DNA of 8,344 bases from JBEKCP01 sp050014815 (GCA_050014815.1 JBEKCP010000245.1:1-8344), one strand, 5' to 3'. Positions 1-7,784 are shown, numbered from the stretch's first letter. The notes: generated by a model not told the origin, from the letters alone. Numbers and translations are program-made.

Positions 1-1601
1 AACACCAGCGGCTCGGCCGCCGCCGACTTCCCCTCCAGCTTGCCGCGGAAGCCTCGGGCCCAAACCGTCACTTTCACCGTGTCGCCCTTGACGACGCCCA
101 ACCGGGCGAACTCCAGCGCAGGCTCCGCCGTGATGTCCCGCGGGGGCAACTCGCCGGCCGCCAGGTCGTAGACCGGAATCTCCACCGGGCGTCCGGCGTC
201 GCCGCCGGCCCCCTCCTTGCCCCGGGTGATCTCGCAACTCATCCAGATCCGCCCCAGCGCGTGGTCGTCGACGGCGCCGAGATAGATTTTCGGCGCGGCG
301 GCGGGCACGATGAAGGGCGTTCGCGTCTTGGCCGTGACCCGCGGCGGCAGATCGGGCTGGATGCGGACCACGCCCTCGATCGGCCGATCGAGTTTCTGCT
401 CCTCCAAGTCGGTCACCTGCACCGCATATCGGATCGGCTGCACCACGCACGCCAGCGGCGTTTCCTCATCGCCGGCGACCCAAAGCTCCGCCCTGGCGCC
501 GGACGAGGCGTCCCGCACAAACTGGAAAGGTCTGTCATCGAGCGAAAGGACCACTTCATGGACCGGCTTGTCCGTGCGGACCCTTATGCGGACCTCCGAG
601 CCTTCCATCACCGAGAACTGCCGCATGCCGCGGGGGATCGCCGCCGGATGATCGCCGCTCGGGCCGGCATACGCCGGCGGGACGACCTCCGCTTGCAGCT
701 CGACGGCGGGCAACTGGGTACACGTCAAGTCGCCGGGGTCGGTCCACGCGTCGCCGAAATAGAGTTGGCAGCGGACGGGCTCCACCAGTTCGGGCAACTC
801 GCCGCTGAAGACCCCTTCCTCGTTATCGACCGGTACAAGGGCGATCGAGGCGTGCGCGCCCCCCTTGCGCGCCGATAGCTCGGCCGTCGCCTCGCCCGGC
901 AATGCGCCCTTCACGGTGGATCCGCGGATCTCGAATCTCGCCGGCTGGCCGTAGCGGAGCCGGATCGGCTTGCGGCCCCAGTCGGCCGGATCGATCCGCC
1001 GGCCGCCGACCGCGATCGCCTCGATGCGGGCTCGCGTCGGGTAATGCTCCGGGCTGAGCAGGAGCCGCCGGAGAAACACGGCCACGTGCCCCGGCGCCAG
1101 GGCGATCAGCACGATCCACAAGGCCGCCGCGACGCCCAGCAGCCTGGTGCGGCGCCCGAGTTCTCGCCTCGGCAGGTTCCGCATCACGTTGAACCGCTGG
1201 CCCTCGGCGGCGACCTGCTCGATCACGGCCTGTTCGAGCTGGACGGAGCCCCAGGAGGGCGCCTCCGGCCACTCGAACTCCAGCGCGGCCACCAGGTCCG
1301 AATCGACGTGCTCCTCGCGCTCGACCAAGAGGGCCATGTCCAGCTCGGTCTCTCTCTGGTGGAGCCACGGCTTGGCGAAGCGGCGAAACGCCCAGACCGC
1401 CACGCCCACGCACAACGCCAACAGAAACAGCCGCTGCGCGACGTCCATGTTCCGCTGGAAGTACCAGTCGATCGGGAAGGCGACGGCCAGGGCCGCCAGC
1501 ACGGCGGTCGCCACGGCCGAGTAGGCGGTGGCGCTGCGGAAGCGGTCCCGGGCCCGCCGCAGCCGCGCCAGACGACGGTGGAGATCGGAGAGTGGAGTCA
1601 T
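1..1601 (-). CDS. DUF4175-like multi-pass membrane protein, C-terminus beyond window
   Basis: The open frame runs from ATG at 1601-1599 to the window edge without a stop: 533 complete codons, with the 3' end missing. The N-terminus (MTPLSDLHRRLARLRRARDRF) is basic and amphipathic. It is followed by hydrophobic segments at about residues 24-42 and 56-72, and a third at about 151-168 (LLGVAAALWIVLIALA). The rest is beta-rich and probably outside the membrane, with Ig-like character. It includes a PPAYAGP stretch at about residue 310 and IYLGAVDDHALGRI at about 438-451. This layout resembles the large DUF4175-type proteins encoded after BatA/VWA genes in planctomycetes; the family name is inferred from architecture and motifs, not a profile search. 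It is the last visible gene of the operon. The start is supported by GGGGGTGA seven bases upstream and an ATGA overlap with a mini-ORF. No enzymatic motif is seen; function unknown. Confidence 0.75.
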   Translation of the reverse strand, partial: MTPLSDLHRRLARLRRARDRFRSATAYSAVATAVLAALAVAFPIDWYFQRNMDVAQRLFLLALCVGVAVWAFRRFAKPWLHQRETELDMALLVEREEHVDSDLVAALEFEWPEAPSWGSVQLEQAVIEQVAAEGQRFNVMRNLPRRELGRRTRLLGVAAALWIVLIALAPGHVAVFLRRLLLSPEHYPTRARIEAIAVGGRRIDPADWGRKPIRLRYGQPARFEIRGSTVKGALPGEATAELSARKGGAHASIALVPVDNEEGVFSGELPELVEPVRCQLYFGDAWTDPGDLTCTQLPAVELQAEVVPPAYAGPSGDHPAAIPRGMRQFSVMEGSEVRIRVRTDKPVHEVVLSLDDRPFQFVRDASSGARAELWVAGDEETPLACVVQPIRYAVQVTDLEEQKLDRPIEGVVRIQPDLPPRVTAKTRTPFIVPAAAPKIYLGAVDDHALGRIWMSCEITRGKEGAGGDAGRPVEIPVYDLAAGELPPRDITAEPALEFARLGVVKGDTVKVTVWARGFRGKLEGKSAAAEPLV

Positions 1602-1666
1602 CGTCCCCTCACCCCCTGCCCCTCTCCCGGAGGGAGAGGGGAGTTCTTTTCGGAGAGTGGAGTCAT
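1598..1666 (-). other. 22-codon mini-ORF created by the palindromic insertion
   Basis: The ATG at 1666-1664 overlaps the TGA of the upstream 818-aa protein gene (ATGA). It probably was the original start of the DUF4175-like gene, because the first five residues MTPLS are identical to that protein's. The insertion shifts the frame and the ORF ends at TGA 1600-1598, which itself overlaps the current ATG at 1601 (again ATGA). A GGAG at 1678-1675 lies eight bases upstream of the mini-ORF start, so ribosomes may well initiate here. The peptide is mostly translated palindrome (SPLPPGEGQGVRGR) and probably has no function; its likely effect is to relay ribosomes to the next gene. Confidence 0.5.
1609..1616 (-). 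promoter_or_regulatory. Shine-Dalgarno supplied by the inserted element
   Basis: Read on the minus strand this is GGGGGTGA, matching 7 of 8 bases of the ideal GGAGGTGA, seven bases before the ATG at 1601. It lies inside the 46-bp inserted element and not in ancestral flanking sequence. It supports ATG 1601 as the present start of the DUF4175-like gene. Confidence 0.6.
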
Positions 1667-4119
1667 CGCATGTTCTCCAATTTCCGGACCAGCCATTCGC
1701 TCAAGAGCAGGCCGACGACCAAGAGGAAACTCAGCCAGGTGCTGGCCAGCGGGATCACTTCGACCGACATTTCGGTCCTGGCGGCCGGCTGGACCTCGCC
1801 GAGCAAATCGCCGACGTTCTTCAGGTCGAAGGTCCTGCCGCCGGTTTCGGCGGCCATCGCCGTTTGCAGGGCCACGTTGCGCACGGCCCTTTGCCGTTCC
1901 ACCGGCGTGCCGGTGACCTGGAACGTCCACTCGACCGGGTTGCCGCTGATCGGGTCGGTGACGCGGATGCGGTGCTCGCCCGGCGTGAACACGGTCAGCC
2001 GCGTCTCGAAGACGCCCTTTTTCGTCTGCGGCAGGCTCAACGGCTGGACGCCCTGCCGCCGCGAGTCGGCCTCGGCCGGCACCCAGAGCTCGCCCTGGAG
2101 CTTGTGGTTGGGCACGTCGCTGTCGGCCAGGGGCTCGAAGTTGGCGTTGTAGGCTTCGACGTTGACGATGACCGGCTCGTCGACCTGGTAGTGGCGGCGG
2201 TCGGTGCGAACGACGAACCGCTTCTGGCTGCCCAGCGCGTGGTTCAGGGCCAGCCGCTGGATCATCTGCCCCCAGAACTGCCGGTAGTAGCGCTCGCCGT
2301 AGAGCCGGCGCATCCGCCAGGTCTCGTCGAAGCCCAGGTAGATCACTTCGCCGCGCCCGAACGGCCGTTGCGCTATCAGCGGCTGCTTCTGCTTGCCGTC
2401 GACGCACGTGCTCCTCGGGTGCTCGGCCAGCACGACCGCCTGCGGGTGTACCCGCCGCACCGGCTGATACCAGGGCAGCGGGCCCAGGCCCGCCCAAGCA
2501 CGCTCGGTCTCTTGCGGCGACGCCCCCAGTTGCATGAATTCGTACGCGGCGGCCATGGGGGTCAATTGCAGCGTGAACGGCTGGCGGTCGTCGGGGCCGG
2601 CCCCGGCCTCGACACTGACGGGCAAGAGCTCGCCCAGCGGCGTGTCGGCGAGTTGCCCGATGCCGAACCGCGGCCCGGCCAGCACGACCAGGCCCCCGCC
2701 GAAATCGCGGACGAACTCCTTGGTCATGCTGCAGAACCGTGGGCTCAGCGCCGAGGAGGGCATGTCGCCCAGGAAGATCACGTCGTGCGCGAAGAAGTCG
2801 GCCCGCGAGCCCGCCATGCTCGACAGGAACAACTCGTTCGCCCGGCGGACCCGGGGGTCGGAGGAATGCAGGAACGTCCGGAACCCCTTCACGCCGACCA
2901 GCTTGTCGCGGTGGAAGACCTCCTTGATGAACCGCCACTCCCAGGTGGGCTCGTACTCGACGTACAGGAGCCGCAGGAAGTCGTCCAGCACCGTAATATC
3001 CCGCGTGGCGCGGTTGTTCTCGCGGATGACCTCGCCGGGGACGGGATCGACCTCGGCCACCAGGTCGAAGCGGCCGGCCTTGTCGGGGACATAGGGGAAC
3101 TCGACCGTCTGGATGGGGGCCGTGAGCTGCACGTCTTTCTCGCCGATGGCGACCCGCGAGCCGGGGGTGCCTTTCAGGCCTCCCAGCGGCTCGGCGTCGA
3201 GGTGGACGTGGACCGTCTGCCCGTCGAGGCCCTCCTGGCGGAGCGTCACTTCGACAGTCGATCGCTCGTCCTTCTGCACGTAAACGGGGGCTTGCACTTC
3301 GACGGCCACGTCGACGGCCGTCGTGGCCCCGACGCCCACCGTGTACACCGGCACGCCGAGCCGCCTGGCCGCCTCGACGGCGGGCGGACCGCTGTTCTGG
3401 CCGAAGTCGCTCACCACGACCACGCCGGCCAGGTTCGCCGTCGCGTACCGGCGGCCAAGGTCGGCCAGCGCCGCCCCGATCGCCGTGACCTTGCCGCGGG
3501 TGGTCAACTGCCGGGCCAGGTGCCGGCCGTCGACGCGGACGCCCCCTTCGGAAAGCTCCAGCGACCGCACGCCCTGCGGGCTGTCAAACAGAAACGCCTC
3601 GATGCGGAACTTCTCTCCCAACTGCCCGAGCAGGCTGCCGCCGTCCTTTGCCATGAGCGCCTTGACGTAGTCGATCCGGCTCGGCGGCGACGACTCGGCG
3701 GACGAATCCGCCGGGGCCAGGCCCGTGGCCTCCGACAAGGCCGCCCGTTGGGCCGTCGGCACTTCATCGCAAATGCCCATGCTATCGGTGCCATCGACCA
3801 GCAGCCACAACGTCGGCCGCTTGCGACTGGTGATGTTGACCGAGAGGATCGGCTCGGCCAGCATCAACAGCAACAGGCACAAGACCACCGCGCGGAAGAC
3901 CGCCAGCACGATCCGCGGCCTGCGGCGCCGGCTCTCCTGGTAGCGGAGGTAGAACACCGCGGCGGCAGCCGCCAGGATGAGACAGCCGAACAGGAGCCAA
4001 ACCGGAGATTGCCGGGCCCAGGACGCGGCGAAGCCCGCCTGGCAACCGTCGACGGCCTGGGTCTGCCCCAGCCCCAAGAGGCGTCCAAGCAGTGCCGCCA
4101 TGATCGCGTGCAGGCTCAT
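1663..4119 (-). CDS. Membrane-anchored VWA protein with glutamine-amidotransferase-like domain
   Basis: The product is 818 aa. Membrane segments lie at about residues 39-58 and 70-92, and one at about 795-808 ends in a basic tail (SEWLVRKLENMR). A von Willebrand factor A domain follows the second helix: MIDAS D109-G-T111-D-S113 (DxTxS instead of DxSxS), T212 (TAIGAAL) and D238 (VVVVSDFGQN). Next comes a CARDB/Ig-like beta segment (about 270-378). A class-I GATase-like fold starts at LLYVEYEPTWEWRF (384-397) and includes FGGGLVVLAGP near 470-482 and FGRGEVIYLGFDETWRMRR near 586-605. No catalytic Cys-His-Glu triad is evident, so this is a fold assignment and not an amidotransferase activity. 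The ATG at 4119 overlaps the upstream stop (ATGA) and has AGGGGG nine bases before it. The frame is open to 4359, but that 80-residue extension is Arg/Gly-rich and antisense-free overlap with the upstream gene, so it is rejected. Probable role: metal-dependent protein interaction at the envelope. Confidence 0.88.
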   Translation of the reverse strand: MSLHAIMAALLGRLLGLGQTQAVDGCQAGFAASWARQSPVWLLFGCLILAAAAAVFYLRYQESRRRRPRIVLAVFRAVVLCLLLLMLAEPILSVNITSRKRPTLWLLVDGTDSMGICDEVPTAQRAALSEATGLAPADSSAESSPPSRIDYVKALMAKDGGSLLGQLGEKFRIEAFLFDSPQGVRSLELSEGGVRVDGRHLARQLTTRGKVTAIGAALADLGRRYATANLAGVVVVSDFGQNSGPPAVEAARRLGVPVYTVGVGATTAVDVAVEVQAPVYVQKDERSTVEVTLRQEGLDGQTVHVHLDAEPLGGLKGTPGSRVAIGEKDVQLTAPIQTVEFPYVPDKAGRFDLVAEVDPVPGEVIRENNRATRDITVLDDFLRLLYVEYEPTWEWRFIKEVFHRDKLVGVKGFRTFLHSSDPRVRRANELFLSSMAGSRADFFAHDVIFLGDMPSSALSPRFCSMTKEFVRDFGGGLVVLAGPRFGIGQLADTPLGELLPVSVEAGAGPDDRQPFTLQLTPMAAAYEFMQLGASPQETERAWAGLGPLPWYQPVRRVHPQAVVLAEHPRSTCVDGKQKQPLIAQRPFGRGEVIYLGFDETWRMRRLYGERYYRQFWGQMIQRLALNHALGSQKRFVVRTDRRHYQVDEPVIVNVEAYNANFEPLADSDVPNHKLQGELWVPAEADSRRQGVQPLSLPQTKKGVFETRLTVFTPGEHRIRVTDPISGNPVEWTFQVTGTPVERQRAVRNVALQTAMAAETGGRTFDLKNVGDLLGEVQPAARTEMSVEVIPLASTWLSFLLVVGLLLSEWLVRKLENMR

Positions 4120-6617
4120 GCCGCGGGCCCCCTGCCGCCGGAGAATCGCGCCAGGATCGCCAACTCGGCCAACAGGCCGACCAACACGGCGGCCAGGATC
4201 CATTTCCACAAGTCGGCGCCTTCCGCCGTGACGACCTTTGCGGCGCCGGTCCGCGTGACATCGAGGAAGCTGCGGCGACCCTTCGGCGACTCGTCCCCCT
4301 CCGACGGCCCGAGATCGGAGGCCTCGGCCGGGCCGTTGACCGCCAGGGGCACATCCCAAAGCCGCGTCTGGGCCTCGCCGCCGGACAAAGTGTCCGGCCG
4401 GGTGGCCGTCACGTGGTACACCCCGCGGCGGGTCCAGTTGGGCAACGCAATCCCGTAGCGATTGCCCTCCAGCGCGTCGACCGAAAGGGCCTGCTGGCCA
4501 CCTTCGGGATCCACCAGGGCAAACTCCGCCAACCGATCAACCGCCGCCACCGGCAGCACCAGCGCCTGCTCGGTCGAAAGATTCCGCGGCGGAAACGTCT
4601 CCAGCAACATGCTGCGGCAGACGCGATCGTAGAGCCAGACGGCCTGCCGCACCACCGGGAGCGTGTTCCAGCCGGGCGAAAGACCCGTGCTGATGAAGAG
4701 CACCTGCCCCCGCCCCCATTGCCGCGCGACCATGAAGGGCAGTTTGTTGGCGTAGCACCCCAGCACCCGGGGCTTGGCCCGCTCGGCCAGGTCCTTGACC
4801 GGCCGCAGCCCCTCGTCGTCCCAACGGCGCCAGAGGAGCCAGTGGGGCGCCAGGGCGTCGCGCTGGCGCTGGAGTTCCGCGCGGAGGTCGTCCTGGGAGG
4901 CCGCAGGCGAGGATGCCGCAGGGCCGGCGGACCTGGCCGCCGCGGGGCCCAATGCCGCAAGCTTGCGGTCGATCTCCGCCAGGCTGCGACGCTGCTGGTC
5001 GAAGTAGCCGGCCGCCGCCGCCGCAACCCGCCGGTGCACCTCCCCGCCGACCTCGGCCGCCACCGCCTTGAAGAAGAAGGTCGGGGGGCCGTACATGGCC
5101 TTCAACTCGTCCGCGGCGGTGCCCTCGGGCAGGAAGTACTCGTGGACCAGCGTGTCGAAGTCCAGGAGAAAGGGCGCCAACGGGCCGGAACCGTCGTCCG
5201 GCAGGCGGCCGACCGGGATCGGCCCGAGCGGCGCCGGCAAGATCCCCAGCCCGTCGGCCCAGGCCGATTCGTTCCACGCGGCCGGATCGAAGTCGCCCCC
5301 GGCCGCCAGGAGAAGGTTGCCCCCTTGCTCGACGTATTCCCGCAACAGCGGGACCGACGCCCCGGGATTGGCCAGCCCGGCCACGACCACCAGCCGCGCG
5401 TCGGCCAACGCCTCCTGGGTCAATTGTTCGGGCCTGACGTGCCGGACCTCGACCAGTTGGTGCTCCTCGGCCGTGCGGCTGGTCAAAGGCGCCAGGAGGC
5501 GCCGCAGATAGAAGGTCTCGCCGTAGCGGTTCTTCCGGGGATCTTCGTCCGACCCGAGCGCGTCGACGAAGACCACCGGCAGCCTCGCCACCACCGGAAT
5601 TACGAGGAACCGTTGATCGTCGGCCGGCAGCCGATCGTGCGGGATCGAGACTTCGGCGGTCACGAAAGCGGCCCGGCCCGGCTCGATCGTCGCGTCGAGC
5701 TTGCAGGGCGGGAACTGCACCTCCCGCTCCTGCCCGGGTTCAAGATCGATCGTGGCGGTAGCGGCCGTCACCCCGTCGACCGTCAGCGTCACCTGGACGT
5801 CGCGGCGCGGGGCGGGGCCCTGGTAGCCGATCTTGGCCACCAGCGTAGCCGGCGTCTGGAGGTCGGCCAGCCCGTCGCGGACCCGAAAATCCGCGATCCA
5901 GGCGTTCTCGACCACTTCCGGCGCCACCTGGATCACTTCCATCGGGGCGGGCAACTGCTGGAGGTGTTCGACGAGCGATTCCGCCGGCCAGGTCGATGCG
6001 CGGTGGTCTGTCACGAGGACGATCCGCTTCAGCAGACCCAGTTGCCCCGGCTGCCGGCACGCCTCCAGTGCCAGGTCGAGCACGGCGTCTGGTCGCGCCA
6101 GGCGATCGACCGGCTGGACGGCGGAGAGCCCCTCCAGGGCGTCCTCCGGGCTGGCATAGGGTTCGCGGCGGACGCCCCGGGCCGAGCCGCACGTCGGCAC
6201 GACCGAGATCCGGCTGCCCCGCGGCAGCCGCTCGATCACTTCCCTGGCCTTCGCTTTCGCCTCGTCCAGCAGCGTGCCGTCGAGCTGCCGGTAGCCCATG
6301 CCCAGGCTGTTGTCCACAAGAACGACGGCGTGGACGGGCTGGTCCGGGTTGGCCAGGGCAGCGGTGCGGGCAAGGAAGGGCCGGGCCAGCGCCGCCCCAA
6401 ACGCCGCAAGGCACAGCACTCGCAGCGCCAATAGCAGCAGGTCGCGGAGCTGCAGCATCCGCCGGCTGCGGAAAACCGCCTCGCGGAGGAAATCCATGGC
6501 GGCCCAGTGGACCACGCGGAAGCGGCGGCGATTGAGCAGGTGGATGACGACCGCCCCGCCGGCCGCCGCCAACCCGGCCACTGCAAACCACGGCCATAGG
6601 AATGTCGGCAGCCCCAT
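4116..6617 (-). CDS. BatA-like membrane protein with degenerate VWA and GATase-like domains
   Basis: The product is 833 aa. Its N-terminus (FLWPWFAVAGLAAAGGAVVIHLLNRRR, followed by WAAMDFLREAV and a second helix at about 58-78) is the typical aerotolerance-regulator N-terminal module (BatA, PF07584 type). A VWA-like domain starts near residue 95, but its MIDAS reads D102-N-S104-L-G106: the last serine of DxSxS is glycine, and the usual threonine is not seen (ARPDAVLDLA), although VLVTD keeps an aspartate. Metal binding is therefore doubtful. A Rossmann/GATase-like region runs from about 345 (PVVFVDALG) through EQGGNLLLAAGGDFD near 440. A charged helical stretch with an Ala/Pro/Ser-rich linker lies at about 530-600 (linker about 557-574). 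The C-terminal helix is WKWILAAVLVGLLAELAILARF, about 805-826. The gene starts 2 nt after the upstream stop and its TGA overlaps the next ATG. Bat proteins were named in Bacteroides aerotolerance; the role in this organism is unknown. Confidence 0.88.
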   Translation of the reverse strand: MGLPTFLWPWFAVAGLAAAGGAVVIHLLNRRRFRVVHWAAMDFLREAVFRSRRMLQLRDLLLLALRVLCLAAFGAALARPFLARTAALANPDQPVHAVVLVDNSLGMGYRQLDGTLLDEAKAKAREVIERLPRGSRISVVPTCGSARGVRREPYASPEDALEGLSAVQPVDRLARPDAVLDLALEACRQPGQLGLLKRIVLVTDHRASTWPAESLVEHLQQLPAPMEVIQVAPEVVENAWIADFRVRDGLADLQTPATLVAKIGYQGPAPRRDVQVTLTVDGVTAATATIDLEPGQEREVQFPPCKLDATIEPGRAAFVTAEVSIPHDRLPADDQRFLVIPVVARLPVVFVDALGSDEDPRKNRYGETFYLRRLLAPLTSRTAEEHQLVEVRHVRPEQLTQEALADARLVVVAGLANPGASVPLLREYVEQGGNLLLAAGGDFDPAAWNESAWADGLGILPAPLGPIPVGRLPDDGSGPLAPFLLDFDTLVHEYFLPEGTAADELKAMYGPPTFFFKAVAAEVGGEVHRRVAAAAAGYFDQQRRSLAEIDRKLAALGPAAARSAGPAASSPAASQDDLRAELQRQRDALAPHWLLWRRWDDEGLRPVKDLAERAKPRVLGCYANKLPFMVARQWGRGQVLFISTGLSPGWNTLPVVRQAVWLYDRVCRSMLLETFPPRNLSTEQALVLPVAAVDRLAEFALVDPEGGQQALSVDALEGNRYGIALPNWTRRGVYHVTATRPDTLSGGEAQTRLWDVPLAVNGPAEASDLGPSEGDESPKGRRSFLDVTRTGAAKVVTAEGADLWKWILAAVLVGLLAELAILARFSGGRGPAA

Positions 6618-6619
6618 CG

Positions 6620-7777
6620 TTATTTGTTCCGGAATTGTTTTCTCAAGCTGTCGATCTTCCCCTCCTGCAAGATGGGCAGGTACCGGTTCGGCATCGCCAG
6701 GATGAAGCAGCCGACCGCGGTCGCATAGAGCCGGCCCGGCTGGCCCCCAACTTGCCCTCGCTCATGCCACATGCCGTCGGTATCATTGTGACCGGGCGCC
6801 GAGACCTGGCTGTTGACCAGGCTGTCGCGCAAGAGCGGATAGGACCGCTCCCAGGACTTCCCGCCCACCTGGTAGAGCGCCTGGCCCACGTAATAGAGCG
6901 TGTAGGGGTCCATCGGGGGCTGGGCCCGCTTGGCCTTCCGGTCGCCGATGCCGCCGATCGCCTTCTCGATGACCTCCAGGTTCTTCTCGATCCGCCAGTC
7001 GTCGTACTGGGCGAACTCCTGGAGGCAGACGACGCCTGCCGCGGCCATGGCCAGCGTCCCCTGGGCGCCCCCCTTGCTGTAGGTGAACTGGCCCGGGTGC
7101 TTCCGTTGCTCGGCCTCGTCGGCGTTGACGGGGCACCCGGAGGGATGATAGTGGGCACGGACGTCGACAATGGCGGCCTCGATGACCTCGGGCGGGACTT
7201 CCAGCCCGCTGTCCACCGCGCTGCGGAGGGCCTTGGCCTGCATCACGGCGAGGCTCAAGTCGTGCCCCTGCTCCTGGCGCGAGGCGTGGTAGTCCCAGCC
7301 GCCGTCGCGGCACTGGGTCTGGGCGATCAGCCGCAGCGCGCGGTCCAACGTCGGCCCGATACGCGGGTCGCCCGTCATGCCGTAGGCCTGTCCCAGCACG
7401 AAGGTCGATAGCCCGTGGTTGTACATGTCGCGGCCGCCGTCGGCGATGTTCAGCAACCCGGACGTCTTCTTGTTGCCCTGAGTAAGGACGTAATCGAGGG
7501 CCTTGCGGACGGCCTCGCCGTGCGGACCGCGGCCCGGCATGTCGCCGGCCGCCAGAAAAGCCAGCGCCCCCATGCTCACCAGGCCGAGGTCGTTGGAGCC
7601 CCAGTTTCCTTCGCGGCCCTGGGCCCGCTGGAGCCAGGCAAGTCCTCGCTGGAGGGCCTGCTGGCTTTCCGGCGTGACCTCCCACGGCCCCTCCCCCCTG
7701 GCCGCCCCGCAGCGCAAGGAAACAAAGGTCAGAACGACCAGGCTCATCGCCAAAGGCCGGAGGGCTGCCGCGTTCAT
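6620..7777 (-). CDS. Exported prenyltransferase/squalene-cyclase-like alpha-alpha toroid protein
   Basis: The product is 385 aa. The N-terminus (MNAAALRPLAMSLVVLTFVSLRCGAARGEG) looks like a Sec signal peptide, with cleavage likely around residues 25-28; C23 is not in a convincing lipobox. The mature part shows repeated helix pairs ending in Gln/Gly/Trp-type turns: GLAWLQRAQGREGNWG (45-60), LIAQTQCRDGGWDYH (150-164), and a YNHGLSTFVLGQAYG segment (119-133). These mark the terpene cyclase/prenyltransferase alpha-alpha toroid superfamily. The DxDD motif of squalene-hopene cyclases is absent and the protein is much shorter than those enzymes, so a structural or binding role is more likely than cyclisation. 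The start was chosen for AGGTGG seven bases upstream, the signal peptide, and a promoter at 7932-7959. The alternative in-frame ATG at 7990 lies upstream of that promoter. This is the first gene of the operon; its TAA is 2 nt before the BatA-like gene. Confidence 0.87.
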   Translation of the reverse strand: MNAAALRPLAMSLVVLTFVSLRCGAARGEGPWEVTPESQQALQRGLAWLQRAQGREGNWGSNDLGLVSMGALAFLAAGDMPGRGPHGEAVRKALDYVLTQGNKKTSGLLNIADGGRDMYNHGLSTFVLGQAYGMTGDPRIGPTLDRALRLIAQTQCRDGGWDYHASRQEQGHDLSLAVMQAKALRSAVDSGLEVPPEVIEAAIVDVRAHYHPSGCPVNADEAEQRKHPGQFTYSKGGAQGTLAMAAAGVVCLQEFAQYDDWRIEKNLEVIEKAIGGIGDRKAKRAQPPMDPYTLYYVGQALYQVGGKSWERSYPLLRDSLVNSQVSAPGHNDTDGMWHERGQVGGQPGRLYATAVGCFILAMPNRYLPILQEGKIDSLRKQFRNK

Positions 7778-7784
7778 GGCAAGT

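Larger units (their letters stand above)
1585..1668. repeat. Small palindromic insertion flanked by 19-bp direct repeats
   Basis: The 19-mer TCGGAGAGTGGAGTCATCG occurs identically at 1585-1603 and 1650-1668. Between the copies lie 46 bp (1604-1649) holding a C-rich/G-rich palindrome: CCCCTCTCCC at 1619-1628, loop GGA, GGGAGAGGGG at 1632-1641. Each direct repeat carries an ATGA on the minus strand, so the ancestral junction was probably one ATGA overlap between the 818-aa protein gene and the DUF4175-like gene. The net addition is 65 bp. From memory, C-rich palindromes of this kind are dispersed in many GC-rich bacterial genomes and are often mistranslated as peptides such as SPLPPGEGQGVRG. 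The long direct repeats could be a target-site duplication or a slippage product. No transposase is encoded. Confidence 0.8.

Noticed and set aside
1619..1650. Intrinsic terminator reading in the plus direction (hairpin followed by AGTTCTTTT)
   Set aside because: No plus-strand gene precedes it, and in the minus direction no U-run follows the stem. The T-rich stretch is part of the repeat and its flank.
4120..4359. N-terminal extension of the VWA/GATase-like gene to 4359
   Set aside because: The 80 extra residues are Arg/Gly-rich and overlap the C-terminal coding part of the BatA-like gene in another frame. The ATGA overlap at 4119 is the expected start.
1528..4458. 976-codon open frame on the plus strand
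   Set aside because: It lies wholly opposite the VWA/GATase-like gene and its neighbours. The translation is His/Gln/Arg/Asp-rich without recognisable domains, as expected for the antisense of GC-rich coding DNA.
4413..6434. 673-codon open frame on the plus strand
   Set aside because: Antisense of the BatA-like gene with low-complexity Arg/Gly/Pro/Gln composition; no domain and no ribosome binding site seen.
6620..7777. Annotation of the toroid protein as squalene-hopene cyclase
   Set aside because: It is too short, lacks the DxDD motif and is predicted to be exported as a soluble protein; only the fold family is supported.
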